From an uncultured Flavobacteriales bacterium (GTDB lineage Bacteria; Bacteroidota; Bacteroidia; Flavobacteriales; Crocinitomicaceae), in the NCBI GenBank assembly GCA_946479985.1, contig CAMLIF010000044.1:1-27617 (forward strand): a DNA stretch of 27,617 nt. The letters are read 5' to 3'. Positions 15,939-23,603 of this stretch are shown piece by piece. A program made the position numbers and the translations under genes. The notes below the pieces were generated by a model. The model searched no databases and had not been told where the DNA came from. It saw nothing but the letters and a program-made list of their open reading frames with translations. Numbering within the stretch: the stretch's first letter is position 1; each line of letters opens with the position of its first letter.

Positions 15939-17024
15939 TTATTGGTTACCGGACGTGCGCTTTGATTTAATAAGAAGGCCAATAATAGCTACCACTCCGA
16001 GAATAGTCAGGCCAATTAACATTCTTCGGCTTGAGAAAACAGCTTCTTCGTAACTGGTAGCTTTTGGAAAATCTTTTTGGTTTATACCAATGTAAACCAA
16101 AAGCGTTTGAGGATCAGTCTCCAAATTTTCCCAGTGGATAGTAGCTCCTGAATTGTCATGAGAAACGAGAAGTCTTTTATAGTCAACACTGTCAACTTTA
16201 CTAACAACGTTTGGAACAATTTCCTTCCCAACTAACGGGTCTTTCGGATACTGGTGAAGATTTCTTTTTCTCATTCGCAGGCATTCCCGAATTCTGTGTT
16301 CAAGTAATGTGTTTTTCGAATGGTACTGGTACAAGGCAATTTCGTATAACGCTTTGGCGTGTTCATAGGACCAAAGTTTTTTATAACAGTCGCCCAGATC
16401 AATCAGTAATCCGGCAACTGTTTCATCCGGAGCTTTACAAAATGGAATTCGTTCCTCTAATTGATATTGAATTTGGCTAAGTACCTGGCGGTCGTTCAGT
16501 TGTTGCTCTGTAAGTTGCAGCAAAGTTCTGTCAGTAAGTAGTTGCTTGTTCTTTTCCATTTCAATTTTCACTTCCAGAAGCCTCACATGTACCCATTCGC
16601 TTCCTTTGTGCGATTTTGGGTTTAATTCCATACCTTTCTTTATAAAAAATAACGCTCTTTTGTTTTCGCCAAGAAGTTCATAAGTTGTTCCCAGGTTTGC
16701 AGCAATGGTATATTCCCTCGGGTACTTTTTTCTTAAAGCAAGAAATATTTGTAATGATTCTTTTGGTTTTCCTGCCTGTAAAAGCAAGAGAGCATAATCA
16801 GACAGCGTTTTAAAATCTGAGCCTTTAGCTTTTAGCTGAATGAGATGGCCAATTAAATCACGTTTGATAGCGGCATTATCAAAATTTGTACGAAACCAGA
16901 GATCGGTTAGGCCAACACTGTTTTGTTTACCAGAGCTATTAATAGTATTATACTCGTTAAAGCAGGCCAGGCTTTTAACGGAAATGAGGAGAGCGGTTAA
17001 CAGGAGTAAGGCGATTTTTTTCAT
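15939..17024 (-). CDS. TPR-repeat exported protein with C-terminal membrane anchor
   Basis: A 361-residue protein with a signal peptide (cleavage likely near SLACF, about residue 20) and tetratricopeptide-like helical repeats at about residues 75-145 (ALLLLQAGKPKESLQIF, then ANLGTTYELLGENKRALFFIKKGMELNP) and 205-235. A single transmembrane helix near 333-350 precedes a basic tail (KSKRT). The probable topology is a periplasmic TPR domain anchored in the inner membrane. TPR domains bind proteins; the partner is unknown. No clear -7 box is seen upstream and no enzyme is linked. Confidence 0.8.
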   Translation of the reverse strand: MKKIALLLLTALLISVKSLACFNEYNTINSSGKQNSVGLTDLWFRTNFDNAAIKRDLIGHLIQLKAKGSDFKTLSDYALLLLQAGKPKESLQIFLALRKKYPREYTIAANLGTTYELLGENKRALFFIKKGMELNPKSHKGSEWVHVRLLEVKIEMEKNKQLLTDRTLLQLTEQQLNDRQVLSQIQYQLEERIPFCKAPDETVAGLLIDLGDCYKKLWSYEHAKALYEIALYQYHSKNTLLEHRIRECLRMRKRNLHQYPKDPLVGKEIVPNVVSKVDSVDYKRLLVSHDNSGATIHWENLETDPQTLLVYIGINQKDFPKATSYEEAVFSSRRMLIGLTILGVVAIIGLLIKSKRTSGNQ

Positions 17025-17116
17025 AAAGTATAATTACTGAAGAAGTAGGAATTATAAGTAATGAAACCTGAAAAGGTACACATTCTTCAAAAACAGTGTT
17101 TACAGACAGCTACAGA

Positions 17117-17446
17117 CTAATTTTTCATATACCCGTCTTCATCAAGTAAGTTGGAATCCAATCTCGTTTTTGGTTCCATCCATTTCTTTTCAAGTAATTT
17201 ATAAAGCAGGAACATGATGAGGCCACTCAAACCGATTGCAGCAAGCGAGGCAATAACAGCGGCAGCGAATCCAGTTGTGGTTAATACTGATAATATGATT
17301 TGGATGATAACCGCAAGAACTATTTGAAGGACGAAAGTGAATACTGCTGCTAGTATTCCCGTGCCCCAACGATTCTTTTTGCTGTCAAAAGCCAATTGGG
17401 AAAAGTATCTTCCGATTATGAAACACGAAATAATTTGAAACAACAT
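17117..17446 (-). CDS. Small membrane protein, function unknown
   Basis: A 109-residue protein with hydrophobic segments at about 1-16, 28-55 and 58-82, followed by a charged tail (LLEKKWMEPKTRLDSN...DEDGYMKN). I recognise no named family, although small proteins of this shape are common in Bacteroidota. A near-ideal promoter lies just upstream inside the end of murQ, so it is transcribed independently of murQ. Confidence 0.65.
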   Translation of the reverse strand: MLFQIISCFIIGRYFSQLAFDSKKNRWGTGILAAVFTFVLQIVLAVIIQIILSVLTTTGFAAAVIASLAAIGLSGLIMFLLYKLLEKKWMEPKTRLDSNLLDEDGYMKN

Positions 17447-17477
17447 GATTTAAGGATAGTTTTTTAAAGTAATAACC

Positions 17478-17507
17478 CAAAATTAGGTTTTTATTTCAAC
17501 GAATCAA
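17478..17507 (-). promoter_or_regulatory. Promoter of the small membrane protein gene
   Basis: On the minus strand TTG (17507-17505), a 19-bp spacer and TAATTTTG (17485-17478) match the Bacteroidota TTG-N19-TAnnTTTG promoter exactly. The ATG lies 31 bp downstream of the box. The -33 element falls inside the 3' end of murQ. Confidence 0.7.
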
Positions 17508-18294
17508 CCGCCGCGCGAACTGAACCATATTTTAACAACAGTTCATTTGCTTTTTCTTCATCTAAACCTGTTTCAGCCATCACCATTTTTGTTCCGCGGT
17601 CGACCAGTTTTTCATTCGATAACTGCATATCAACCATTTTGTTGCCCTTTACTTTCCCCAAACGGATCATAGTTGCTGTTGTAAGCATATTCAAAACGAG
17701 TTTTTGCGCAGTTCCGCTTTTCATCCGTGTTGAACCGGTTACGTATTCCGGACCAACCACAGGAGTTATGGCAACATCGGCCAATTTGCTCAAAGGTGAA
17801 TCAGGATTACACGAAATTCCACCGGTTAATATTCCGTTTGCCTTTGCAGTTTCCAAAGCTCCCAAAACATAAGGTGTTGTTCCCGATGCAGCAATTCCAA
17901 CTACTACATCATTTTCAGTCAAATGATACGGAGCAAGATCTTTCCAGCCTTGTTCTCTATCGTCTTCAGCAAATTCTACAGCTTTCCGAATGGCAGAATC
18001 TCCGCCGGCTATCAATCCAACAACCAGTCCGTGAGGCACGCCAAATGTAGGCGGACATTCACTTGCGTCAACAATTCCTAATCGACCGCTGGTTCCCGCG
18101 CCAAGATAAAACAACCTGCCGCCGTTTTTCATACGTTCAACAATTCCGTCTATCAACTGTTCAATCTGCGGAATAGTTTTCTCTACAGCAATTGCTACAG
18201 TTTGATCTTCCTGGTTAATACCCACCAGCAATTCGCGGGTAGATTTCTTCTCCAGATCCTGATGATTGCTTGACGATTCTGTTATTCTGTTCAT
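17491..18294 (-). CDS. murQ: N-acetylmuramic acid 6-phosphate etherase
   Basis: MurQ cleaves the lactyl ether of MurNAc-6-phosphate to give GlcNAc-6-phosphate and D-lactate in cytoplasmic cell-wall recycling. The SIS-domain sugar-phosphate motif GAGTSGRLG is at residues 65-73, DASECPPTFG at 76-85 and VGIAASGTTPYV follows. Glu79 and Glu110 align with the catalytic Glu83 and Glu114 of E. coli MurQ. The protein is 267 residues, somewhat shorter than the E. coli enzyme (298) at the C-terminus. I chose the ATG at 18294 (MNRITESSSN) because MurQ proteins begin this way; the frame continues upstream for 17 codons of unlikely sequence. No kinase or transporter for MurNAc is nearby. Confidence 0.92.
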   Translation of the reverse strand: MNRITESSSNHQDLEKKSTRELLVGINQEDQTVAIAVEKTIPQIEQLIDGIVERMKNGGRLFYLGAGTSGRLGIVDASECPPTFGVPHGLVVGLIAGGDSAIRKAVEFAEDDREQGWKDLAPYHLTENDVVVGIAASGTTPYVLGALETAKANGILTGGISCNPDSPLSKLADVAITPVVGPEYVTGSTRMKSGTAQKLVLNMLTTATMIRLGKVKGNKMVDMQLSNEKLVDRGTKMVMAETGLDEEKANELLLKYGSVRAAVDSLK

Positions 18295-18351
18295 TTGTGT
18301 ATTGTTCAGCGCTTCAAATTTCCTTTTCAGTGTGCAATAAAACATTGAACT

Positions 18352-18415
18352 ATGTTCCTATGCGTTCTATGCGCCTTCGCTGTAGCTTTAGCGCAAGCGT
18401 TGTGACTATGTGTTA
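18352..18415. repeat. Short TATGYG-rich repeats with an internal inverted repeat
   Basis: The gap between murQ and the phosphoribosyltransferase gene has several TATG(T/C)(T/G) units (CTATGTTC, CTATGCG, CTATGCGC, CTATGTG). They are interrupted by an inverted repeat, CTTCGCT (18375-18381) with AGCGCAAG (18390-18397). This resembles small dispersed intergenic repeats in flavobacterial genomes, from memory only. Confidence 0.35.
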
Positions 18416-18427
18416 AAGTTCAATCTT

Positions 18428-18922
18428 CTAAACCAAAAATGCTTCCAAAGCTCCGTTCGACGGCATCACTTCAACACGCTCTTTTAAAGTTGTTGTCAAG
18501 GTCATTCCAACGAAATCGCACTTAATCGGGTATCTTCTGTGCATTCGGTCTACAAGTGCCAGTGTTTTAACACTTCTTACAGGCTGCTCCAGAACTTTCA
18601 TAACTGCGTACTGCATGGTTGTTCCGGAGTTAATAACATCATCAACCAAAATAACAGTTTGATTATTAAATGATTTTAGATCAATAGAACAAATTATCGG
18701 ATGATTCAAAGGTTCGTCTTTATGAAGTTCAATCTTAAAATAAGTGACTTTTTGTTCGCTGTTTGAATTGACAATTTCTGCTACTTGCTTAGCGAAAACC
18801 TCTCCGTTTCCAACAATACCTCCAATAAATAATTCGTCAATGCCGTAGGTGTTTTCAAGAACTTCATGAGCCAGGCGCATGATTTTTTGCTGAATTTGCT
18901 GTTGATCTAAAACGAGTTGCAT
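18428..18922 (-). CDS. PyrR-like phosphoribosyltransferase
   Basis: A 164-residue type I phosphoribosyltransferase. The PRPP-binding motif VILVDDVINSGTT is at residues 90-102 and the N-terminal LDQQQIQQKIMRLAHEV resembles PyrR and related bacteroidal proteins, which use PRPP with uracil or act as pyrimidine regulators. The substrate or regulatory role is not decided by sequence. I chose the ATG at 18922, because the longer frame would begin with a TTG at 18943 inside the -7 box TATCTTTG (18941-18948). carB lies about 1.5 kb away on the other strand, a loose link to pyrimidine metabolism. Confidence 0.8.
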   Translation of the reverse strand: MQLVLDQQQIQQKIMRLAHEVLENTYGIDELFIGGIVGNGEVFAKQVAEIVNSNSEQKVTYFKIELHKDEPLNHPIICSIDLKSFNNQTVILVDDVINSGTTMQYAVMKVLEQPVRSVKTLALVDRMHRRYPIKCDFVGMTLTTTLKERVEVMPSNGALEAFLV

Positions 18923-18940
18923 GCCTTTCAATTTTGAATT

Positions 18941-18948
18941 CAAAGATA
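18941..18948 (-). promoter_or_regulatory. -7 box TATCTTTG of the phosphoribosyltransferase gene
   Basis: An exact TAnnTTTG match on the minus strand, 18 bp before the ATG at 18922. The nearest TTG upstream (18972-18974) is 23 bp away, longer than ideal. The box makes the upstream TTG start codon unlikely. Confidence 0.6.
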
Positions 18949-18974
18949 GTTTATAATCTGTAGTTTGAATTCAA

Positions 18975-19946
18975 TTATTGGACAGATTTGAAAAACGATT
19001 GAACATCAGTTGTCCACTGCTTTTTATAATCGTTCAAATAGTTTTCATGGCCGGAATCAGAATAAATAACCAGTTTTTTCTTTCCGTCCAGGTTTCTGAA
19101 AATCTCGTTAATTTCGCTTCTGTTTACTCTTTTGTCCTTAGCACCATATAGAAGAAGAACCGGGCATTTAATTGATTTGGCGTAGGTGTTAGGATTGTGG
19201 CTAAAGGCCCAGAATCCGTTTTCAATACCGCCCCAGAAAACAAGTAAACCTGCCATTGGAAACGTAGGAGCATTCATTGATCTAAACCTGGAACAAACCG
19301 TTTGATACATGGTTCCGAACGGACATTCCAAAATAATTCCTTTTGGCTTTAGGTTCGAATCGTGGATAGATTTCATAATGGCAACGGCGCCCATAGATGT
19401 TCCGAATAAATAAATGTTGTCCTCACCTTTCTTTTTCAAATACTGAAAACAGGTCTTAACCTGCAGTGCTTCAAAGTATCCGATGGTAGTTTGATTTCCT
19501 TCTGATCCGCCTGATCCCATAAAATCAACCAGCAAAATGTTGTAACCCAGTCTCTCAAAAATCGCAGCTTTGTCCAGCATAGAAGATTTGTCACCACCAT
19601 AACCATGAAAAAGAACCACTGTTCCCAGCGCATTTTTTATCTTGATCTCCCAGCATTCAATCTTCTTGTTGCTTTTTAACAGAACAACTGTATAATCACT
19701 TAACGGTGTTTCATAGTTCTTTGGTCGTGGATTACTTACTCCTAAAAAAAGGGTGCTTAATTTTTGCCCGGTACTTAATTTTTCAGGATTTGTCCGCCTT
19801 GATTCAGGTTCTTCAGAAAAATGGGTGAATTTGTAAGCATGAAACATGGCCATGATATTCATTATTAGAAAGACAAGCAGTACTGTCCATAACGATCTTC
19901 TGAGCCATTTTGATTTGATTTTTAACGATGGTTTTATTCTTTTCAC
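18975..19946 (-). CDS. Membrane-anchored alpha/beta hydrolase
   Basis: A 323-residue alpha/beta hydrolase with an N-terminal transmembrane helix (about residues 18-38) after a basic segment, so the catalytic domain is probably periplasmic. The oxyanion-type HGYGG is near His114, the nucleophile elbow GTSMG has Ser184, the acid is Asp271 in GAKDKRV and the base is His300 in SGHENY. It is related to the BEM46/serine aminopeptidase-like group; the substrate is unknown. I chose the GTG at 19946: the frame is open upstream to a TTG at 19991, but that TTG is the -33 element of a good promoter whose -7 box lies between the two. Confidence 0.82.
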   Translation of the reverse strand: MKRIKPSLKIKSKWLRRSLWTVLLVFLIMNIMAMFHAYKFTHFSEEPESRRTNPEKLSTGQKLSTLFLGVSNPRPKNYETPLSDYTVVLLKSNKKIECWEIKIKNALGTVVLFHGYGGDKSSMLDKAAIFERLGYNILLVDFMGSGGSEGNQTTIGYFEALQVKTCFQYLKKKGEDNIYLFGTSMGAVAIMKSIHDSNLKPKGIILECPFGTMYQTVCSRFRSMNAPTFPMAGLLVFWGGIENGFWAFSHNPNTYAKSIKCPVLLLYGAKDKRVNRSEINEIFRNLDGKKKLVIYSDSGHENYLNDYKKQWTTDVQSFFKSVQ

Positions 19947-19962
19947 TCTTTCAATTGAGGGG

Positions 19963-19991
19963 CAAAAATAATACTTCCCTTCCGGAACCAA
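19963..19991 (-). promoter_or_regulatory. Promoter of the hydrolase gene
   Basis: On the minus strand TTTTG ends in TTG at 19991-19989, followed by 18 bp and TATTTTTG (19970-19963). This fits the Bacteroidota promoter pattern and supports the GTG start at 19946, 16 bp downstream of the -7 box. Confidence 0.65.
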
Positions 19992-20160
19992 AACGAGTTA
20001 TGATTTTTTGTCAAAGCCAATAAAACTAATTCTCCTTTTCCGTCCCGCAGATAGCCAGATGTTTTAGCCCTACCGGACACTCATTGCAATTCCATTGTAT
20101 GACAGAATGCATTTAAAAGAATCGGCCAGCGAGCTATGACTTTTTATGTTAGTTTCTTCA

Positions 20161-20275
20161 TGGCAGCTCGTCCGTCATGTGCTGAGCTTGTCGAAGTATA
20201 GGCGAGCAAAAATTCGCGCATTCGTGGCAAAACAGAAAGTTGGACGAGCAAGGCGAGAAGCGGAGAATCCCCAAA
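20161..20275. repeat. Probable dispersed intergenic repeat element
   Basis: Contains GCTCGTCC (20166-20173) and its perfect inverse GGACGAGC (20242-20249), a GTGCTGAGCTTGTCGAAG segment and a TTCGCGCATTCGTGGCAAA segment. From memory, similar motifs recur many times in flavobacterial intergenic DNA. The overlapping 70-codon frame (20146-20358) is probably not a gene. The flanks on both sides (19992-20160 and 20276-20333) show nothing else. Confidence 0.45.
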
Positions 20276-20333
20276 TGTTAATAAAAACACTAAAAAACAA
20301 AATCGGTTTTGCAATGGTCTGCTTTCAATTACC

Positions 20334-20341
20334 TAAATTTG
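20334..20341 (+). promoter_or_regulatory. -7 box TAAATTTG upstream of carB
   Basis: An exact TAnnTTTG match about 101 bp before the carB ATG. A TTTTG ending at 20311 stands 22 bp upstream, a slightly long spacing. If used, the mRNA has a leader of about 95 nt containing the palindrome at 20396-20412. Confidence 0.5.
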
Positions 20342-20395
20342 CGCTCAATTTGTCGTGAACCATTTGTTCAGCAAAAATGGTGATCTTCAAACCTG

Positions 20396-20412
20396 CCTGT
20401 CAGGGTGACAGG
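20396..20412 (+). promoter_or_regulatory. Palindrome in the presumed carB leader
   Basis: CCTGTCA-GGG-TGACAGG, a perfect 7-bp inverted repeat with a 3-nt loop, 30 bp before the carB start. It could form an RNA hairpin in the leader or serve as an operator. No long T run follows, so it does not look like a standard terminator. Confidence 0.4.
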
Positions 20413-20442
20413 GACATTTTGAATTCTTAAAAAAAAGCTGAA

Positions 20443-23259
20443 ATGCCAAAAAACACATCGATTAAATCTGTTCTTATCATTGGATCTGGACCAATTGTTA
20501 TTGGTCAGGCCTGCGAGTTTGATTACGCTGGTTCTCAAGCCGCTCGTTCACTTCGCGATGAAGGAATTGAGGTAACGCTCATCAACTCCAATCCTGCTAC
20601 TATCATGACGGACAAAGTGGTTGCTGACAATGTGTATTTGCTGCCTCTTGAACCTGAGAGTATTCTGGAGATTCTGAAGAATCACAAAATACAGGCTGTT
20701 TTGCCAACTATGGGTGGACAAACAGCTTTGAATCTCGCAATCAAATGCGATGAAATGGGGATTTGGGAAGAGCATGGAGTGGAAATCATTGGAGTGGATA
20801 TCGCTGCTATTGAGATTACTGAGAACCGTGAGGCCTTCAGAGAATTAATGGAGGAGATTGGAGTTGGAATGGCTCCGCAGGCAACTGCAAAATCTTTCCT
20901 TGAAGGAAAAGAAATTGCCCAGGATTTTGGTTTCCCGTTATGTATTCGTCCTTCATACACACTTGGTGGTTCAGGAGCTTCAATTGTTCATGACCCGAAA
21001 GAATTCGACGGTTTATTGGAACGAGGATTGCAATTGTCGCCAATTCACGAAGTAATGATCGACAAAGCTTTAATTGGCTGGAAAGAATACGAATTGGAGT
21101 TGCTGCGTGATGCAAATGATAATGTGGTTATTATTTGTTCTATAGAAAATTTTGATCCGATCGGAATTCACACAGGCGATTCAATTACGGTTGCTCCTGC
21201 AATGACTTTATCTGATACAACTTTCCAGAAAATGCGCGATATGGCCATCAAGATGATGCGTTCAATCGGAAATTTTGCCGGAGGATGTAACGTTCAGTTC
21301 GCTGTTTCACCGGATGAACAAGAAGACATTATTGCCATTGAAATTAATCCGCGTGTTTCCCGTTCATCAGCACTTGCATCAAAAGCAACCGGTTATCCAA
21401 TCGCTAAAATTGCTTCGAAACTGGCTATTGGCTACCACTTAGACGAATTATCGAACCAAATTACGAAAACAACTTCGGCATTGTTCGAGCCAACTCTCGA
21501 CTATGTCATTGTTAAAATACCCCGTTGGAACTTCAATAAATTCCCTGGAACTGATCGTCGTCTAGGACTTCAAATGAAATCTGTAGGCGAGGTAATGGGA
21601 ATTGGACGCTCTTTCCAGGAAGCGCTTCAAAAAGCATGTCAATCGTTGGAAATAAACCGCAACGGTTTGGGTGCCGACGGAAAAGAATTGACTGATCAAA
21701 GTGCTATTCTTCATAGCCTGGAGAATCCGAGCTGGAATCGTTTATTCCATGTTTACGACGCAATCAAATTAGGAATTCCGTTTAAAACAATCTTTGAGAA
21801 AACACGTATCGACCATTGGTTCTTGCGTCAGATTGAGGATTTGATTAAACTGGAGCGGCATATTGAAAAATTCCACATCGGAAATATTTCGAGCGAATTG
21901 ATGATGGAAGCCAAACAGAAAGGGTATGCCGACCGTCAGATTGCTCATTTATTACGTTGTCTGGAATCTGAAGTTTATACGAAACGTGCAGAACTAGGAG
22001 TGAAACGTGTGTGGAAACAAGTAGATACTTGTGCTGCTGAATTCGACGCGCAAACGCCATATTTCTATTCAACGTTTGAGCATGAGAACGAAAGTGTTAG
22101 AACAGATAAGAAAAAAGTAGTTGTTCTTGGTTCCGGTCCAAACAGAATCGGTCAGGGAATTGAATTCGATTATTCTTGCGTTCACGGGGTTCTGGCTGCA
22201 AAAGAATGTGGTTACGAAACAATCATGATCAATTGTAATCCGGAAACAGTTTCAACCGATTTTGATACAGCAGATAAATTGTATTTCGAACCGGTTTTCT
22301 GGGAACATATCTACGATATCATTCAGCATGAAAAACCTGAAGGAGTTATTGTTCAGCTTGGCGGACAAACTGCGCTTAAGCTGGCAGAAAAATTAGAACG
22401 ATTCGGAATTAAAATCCTCGGAACAAGCTTCGAAGCATTGGATTTAGCGGAAGACAGAGGTCGTTTTTCTAAGGTTCTGGAAGCACATAACATTCCATTC
22501 CCGAAATACGGGGTTGTGGAAAGTGCCGAACAGGCTATTGAACTTTCAGAAGATTTAGGTTTCCCGCTTTTGGTTCGTCCTTCTTATGTTTTGGGTGGAC
22601 AAAAAATGAAAATCGTCATTAATAAAGAAGAATTAGAGCACCACGTTGTTGATATTATCAATGAAATGGGAAGTAATCAAATCTTGCTGGATCATTTCAT
22701 TGGGGGAGCAATTGAAGCTGAGGCCGATGCTATTTGTGATGGTGAAGACGTTTATATTATCGGAGTAATGCAGCATATTGAGCCTGCCGGAATTCACTCC
22801 GGAGATTCTTACGCAGTTCTTCCTCCATACAACCTGGGAGATTTTGTGATGCAGCAGATCGAAGATATTACCCGAAAGATAGCTGTGGAATTACGGACGG
22901 TTGGATTGATCAATATTCAGTTCGCCATCAAAGATGACAAGGTATATGTAATTGAAGCAAATCCGCGCGCGTCCCGTACAGTTCCGTTCATTGCAAAGGC
23001 TTATGACGAACCGTATGTGAACTATGCAACGAAAGTAATGCTTGGCGAAAAGAAAGTAAAAGATTTTAATTTCAATCCGCGAAGAGAAGGATATGCGATC
23101 AAAATTCCGGTATTCTCCTACGAGAAATTTCCGGATGTAAAGAAAGAGCTCGGACCTGAAATGAAATCTACCGGTGAAGCAATTCGTTTCATTAAGAATT
23201 TGAAAGATCCGTTCTTTACAAAAATCTATTCTGAACGTAATATGCACCTTTCAAAATAA
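20443..23259 (+). CDS. carB: Carbamoyl-phosphate synthase large subunit (no C-terminal regulatory domain)
   Basis: CarB makes carbamoyl phosphate from bicarbonate, ammonia and two ATP for pyrimidine and arginine synthesis, with CarA supplying ammonia from glutamine. Two homologous halves are clear: the first starts SVLIIGSGPIVIGQACEFDYAG (about residues 9-30), the second VVVLGSGPNRIGQGIEFDYS near 558, each with an ATP-grasp domain (for example RPSYTLGGSGAS and RPSYVLGGQKM). The 938 residues end where E. coli CarB (1073) begins its MGS-like allosteric domain, so regulation by UMP or ornithine through that domain is absent. As I recall, flavobacterial CarB proteins share this length. carA is not in the window. 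The DUF4834 gene follows 8 bp later. Confidence 0.95.
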   Translation: MPKNTSIKSVLIIGSGPIVIGQACEFDYAGSQAARSLRDEGIEVTLINSNPATIMTDKVVADNVYLLPLEPESILEILKNHKIQAVLPTMGGQTALNLAIKCDEMGIWEEHGVEIIGVDIAAIEITENREAFRELMEEIGVGMAPQATAKSFLEGKEIAQDFGFPLCIRPSYTLGGSGASIVHDPKEFDGLLERGLQLSPIHEVMIDKALIGWKEYELELLRDANDNVVIICSIENFDPIGIHTGDSITVAPAMTLSDTTFQKMRDMAIKMMRSIGNFAGGCNVQFAVSPDEQEDIIAIEINPRVSRSSALASKATGYPIAKIASKLAIGYHLDELSNQITKTTSALFEPTLDYVIVKIPRWNFNKFPGTDRRLGLQMKSVGEVMGIGRSFQEALQKACQSLEINRNGLGADGKELTDQSAILHSLENPSWNRLFHVYDAIKLGIPFKTIFEKTRIDHWFLRQIEDLIKLERHIEKFHIGNISSELMMEAKQKGYADRQIAHLLRCLESEVYTKRAELGVKRVWKQVDTCAAEFDAQTPYFYSTFEHENESVRTDKKKVVVLGSGPNRIGQGIEFDYSCVHGVLAAKECGYETIMINCNPETVSTDFDTADKLYFEPVFWEHIYDIIQHEKPEGVIVQLGGQTALKLAEKLERFGIKILGTSFEALDLAEDRGRFSKVLEAHNIPFPKYGVVESAEQAIELSEDLGFPLLVRPSYVLGGQKMKIVINKEELEHHVVDIINEMGSNQILLDHFIGGAIEAEADAICDGEDVYIIGVMQHIEPAGIHSGDSYAVLPPYNLGDFVMQQIEDITRKIAVELRTVGLINIQFAIKDDKVYVIEANPRASRTVPFIAKAYDEPYVNYATKVMLGEKKVKDFNFNPRREGYAIKIPVFSYEKFPDVKKELGPEMKSTGEAIRFIKNLKDPFFTKIYSERNMHLSK

Positions 23260-23267
23260 TCTTCGCT

Positions 23268-23540
23268 GTGGACCCGGTTTTTCCTCAAGTTTCAGAAGCC
23301 AGTATTGGCGGATTGTTCAAGACAGTCCTCATCATTATTGGTGTTTTTGTACTGATTCGTTTTCTCGGAAAAGTGATGATTGCGAAACGGAACGTGGACG
23401 AAGAACGGGAGTTATTGAGAAGAGAACGCGAGTTTACGAAAGAACGTCATGAGAAAATGAAGAACTTCGGGAAAGTTTCAGTGTCAAAAGAAACCCCGAA
23501 GGGAAAAGTTCAGGATGTAGATTATGAAGAAGTAAAATAA
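23268..23540 (+). CDS. DUF4834 family small membrane protein
   Basis: A 90-residue protein with one transmembrane helix (about residues 17-34, TVLIIIGVFVLIRFLGKV) followed by a highly charged, helical cytoplasmic tail rich in Arg, Glu and Lys, ending in VDYEEVK. This matches the DUF4834 family of flavobacteria, whose function is unknown. The start is the GTG at 23268, 8 bp after the carB stop, implying co-transcription. The gene ends just before the large palindromic terminator. Confidence 0.7.
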   Translation: MDPVFPQVSEASIGGLFKTVLIIIGVFVLIRFLGKVMIAKRNVDEERELLRREREFTKERHEKMKNFGKVSVSKETPKGKVQDVDYEEVK

Positions 23541-23548
23541 AAAAGTCG

Positions 23549-23586
23549 AAAAGTCGGGGCGAATAATTATTCGCCCCGACTTTTTT
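23549..23586. terminator. Strong bidirectional terminator
   Basis: AAAAGTCGGGGCGAATAA (23549-23566) is followed immediately by its perfect inverse (23567-23584) and a T run to 23586. T-rich sequence also follows on the minus strand. It separates the rightward carB-DUF4834 unit from the leftward cupredoxin gene. Confidence 0.92.
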
Positions 23587-23603
23587 ATTTCTTAGAAAAC
23601 AGA

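Noticed and set aside
20146..20358. 70-codon reading frame upstream of carB
   Set aside because: It overlaps the probable dispersed repeat and the carB -7 box, and the product shows no family features.
20443..23259. Frameshift or truncation in carB
   Set aside because: The frame is intact, ends at a domain boundary and is followed 8 bp later by another gene, so the short form appears natural.
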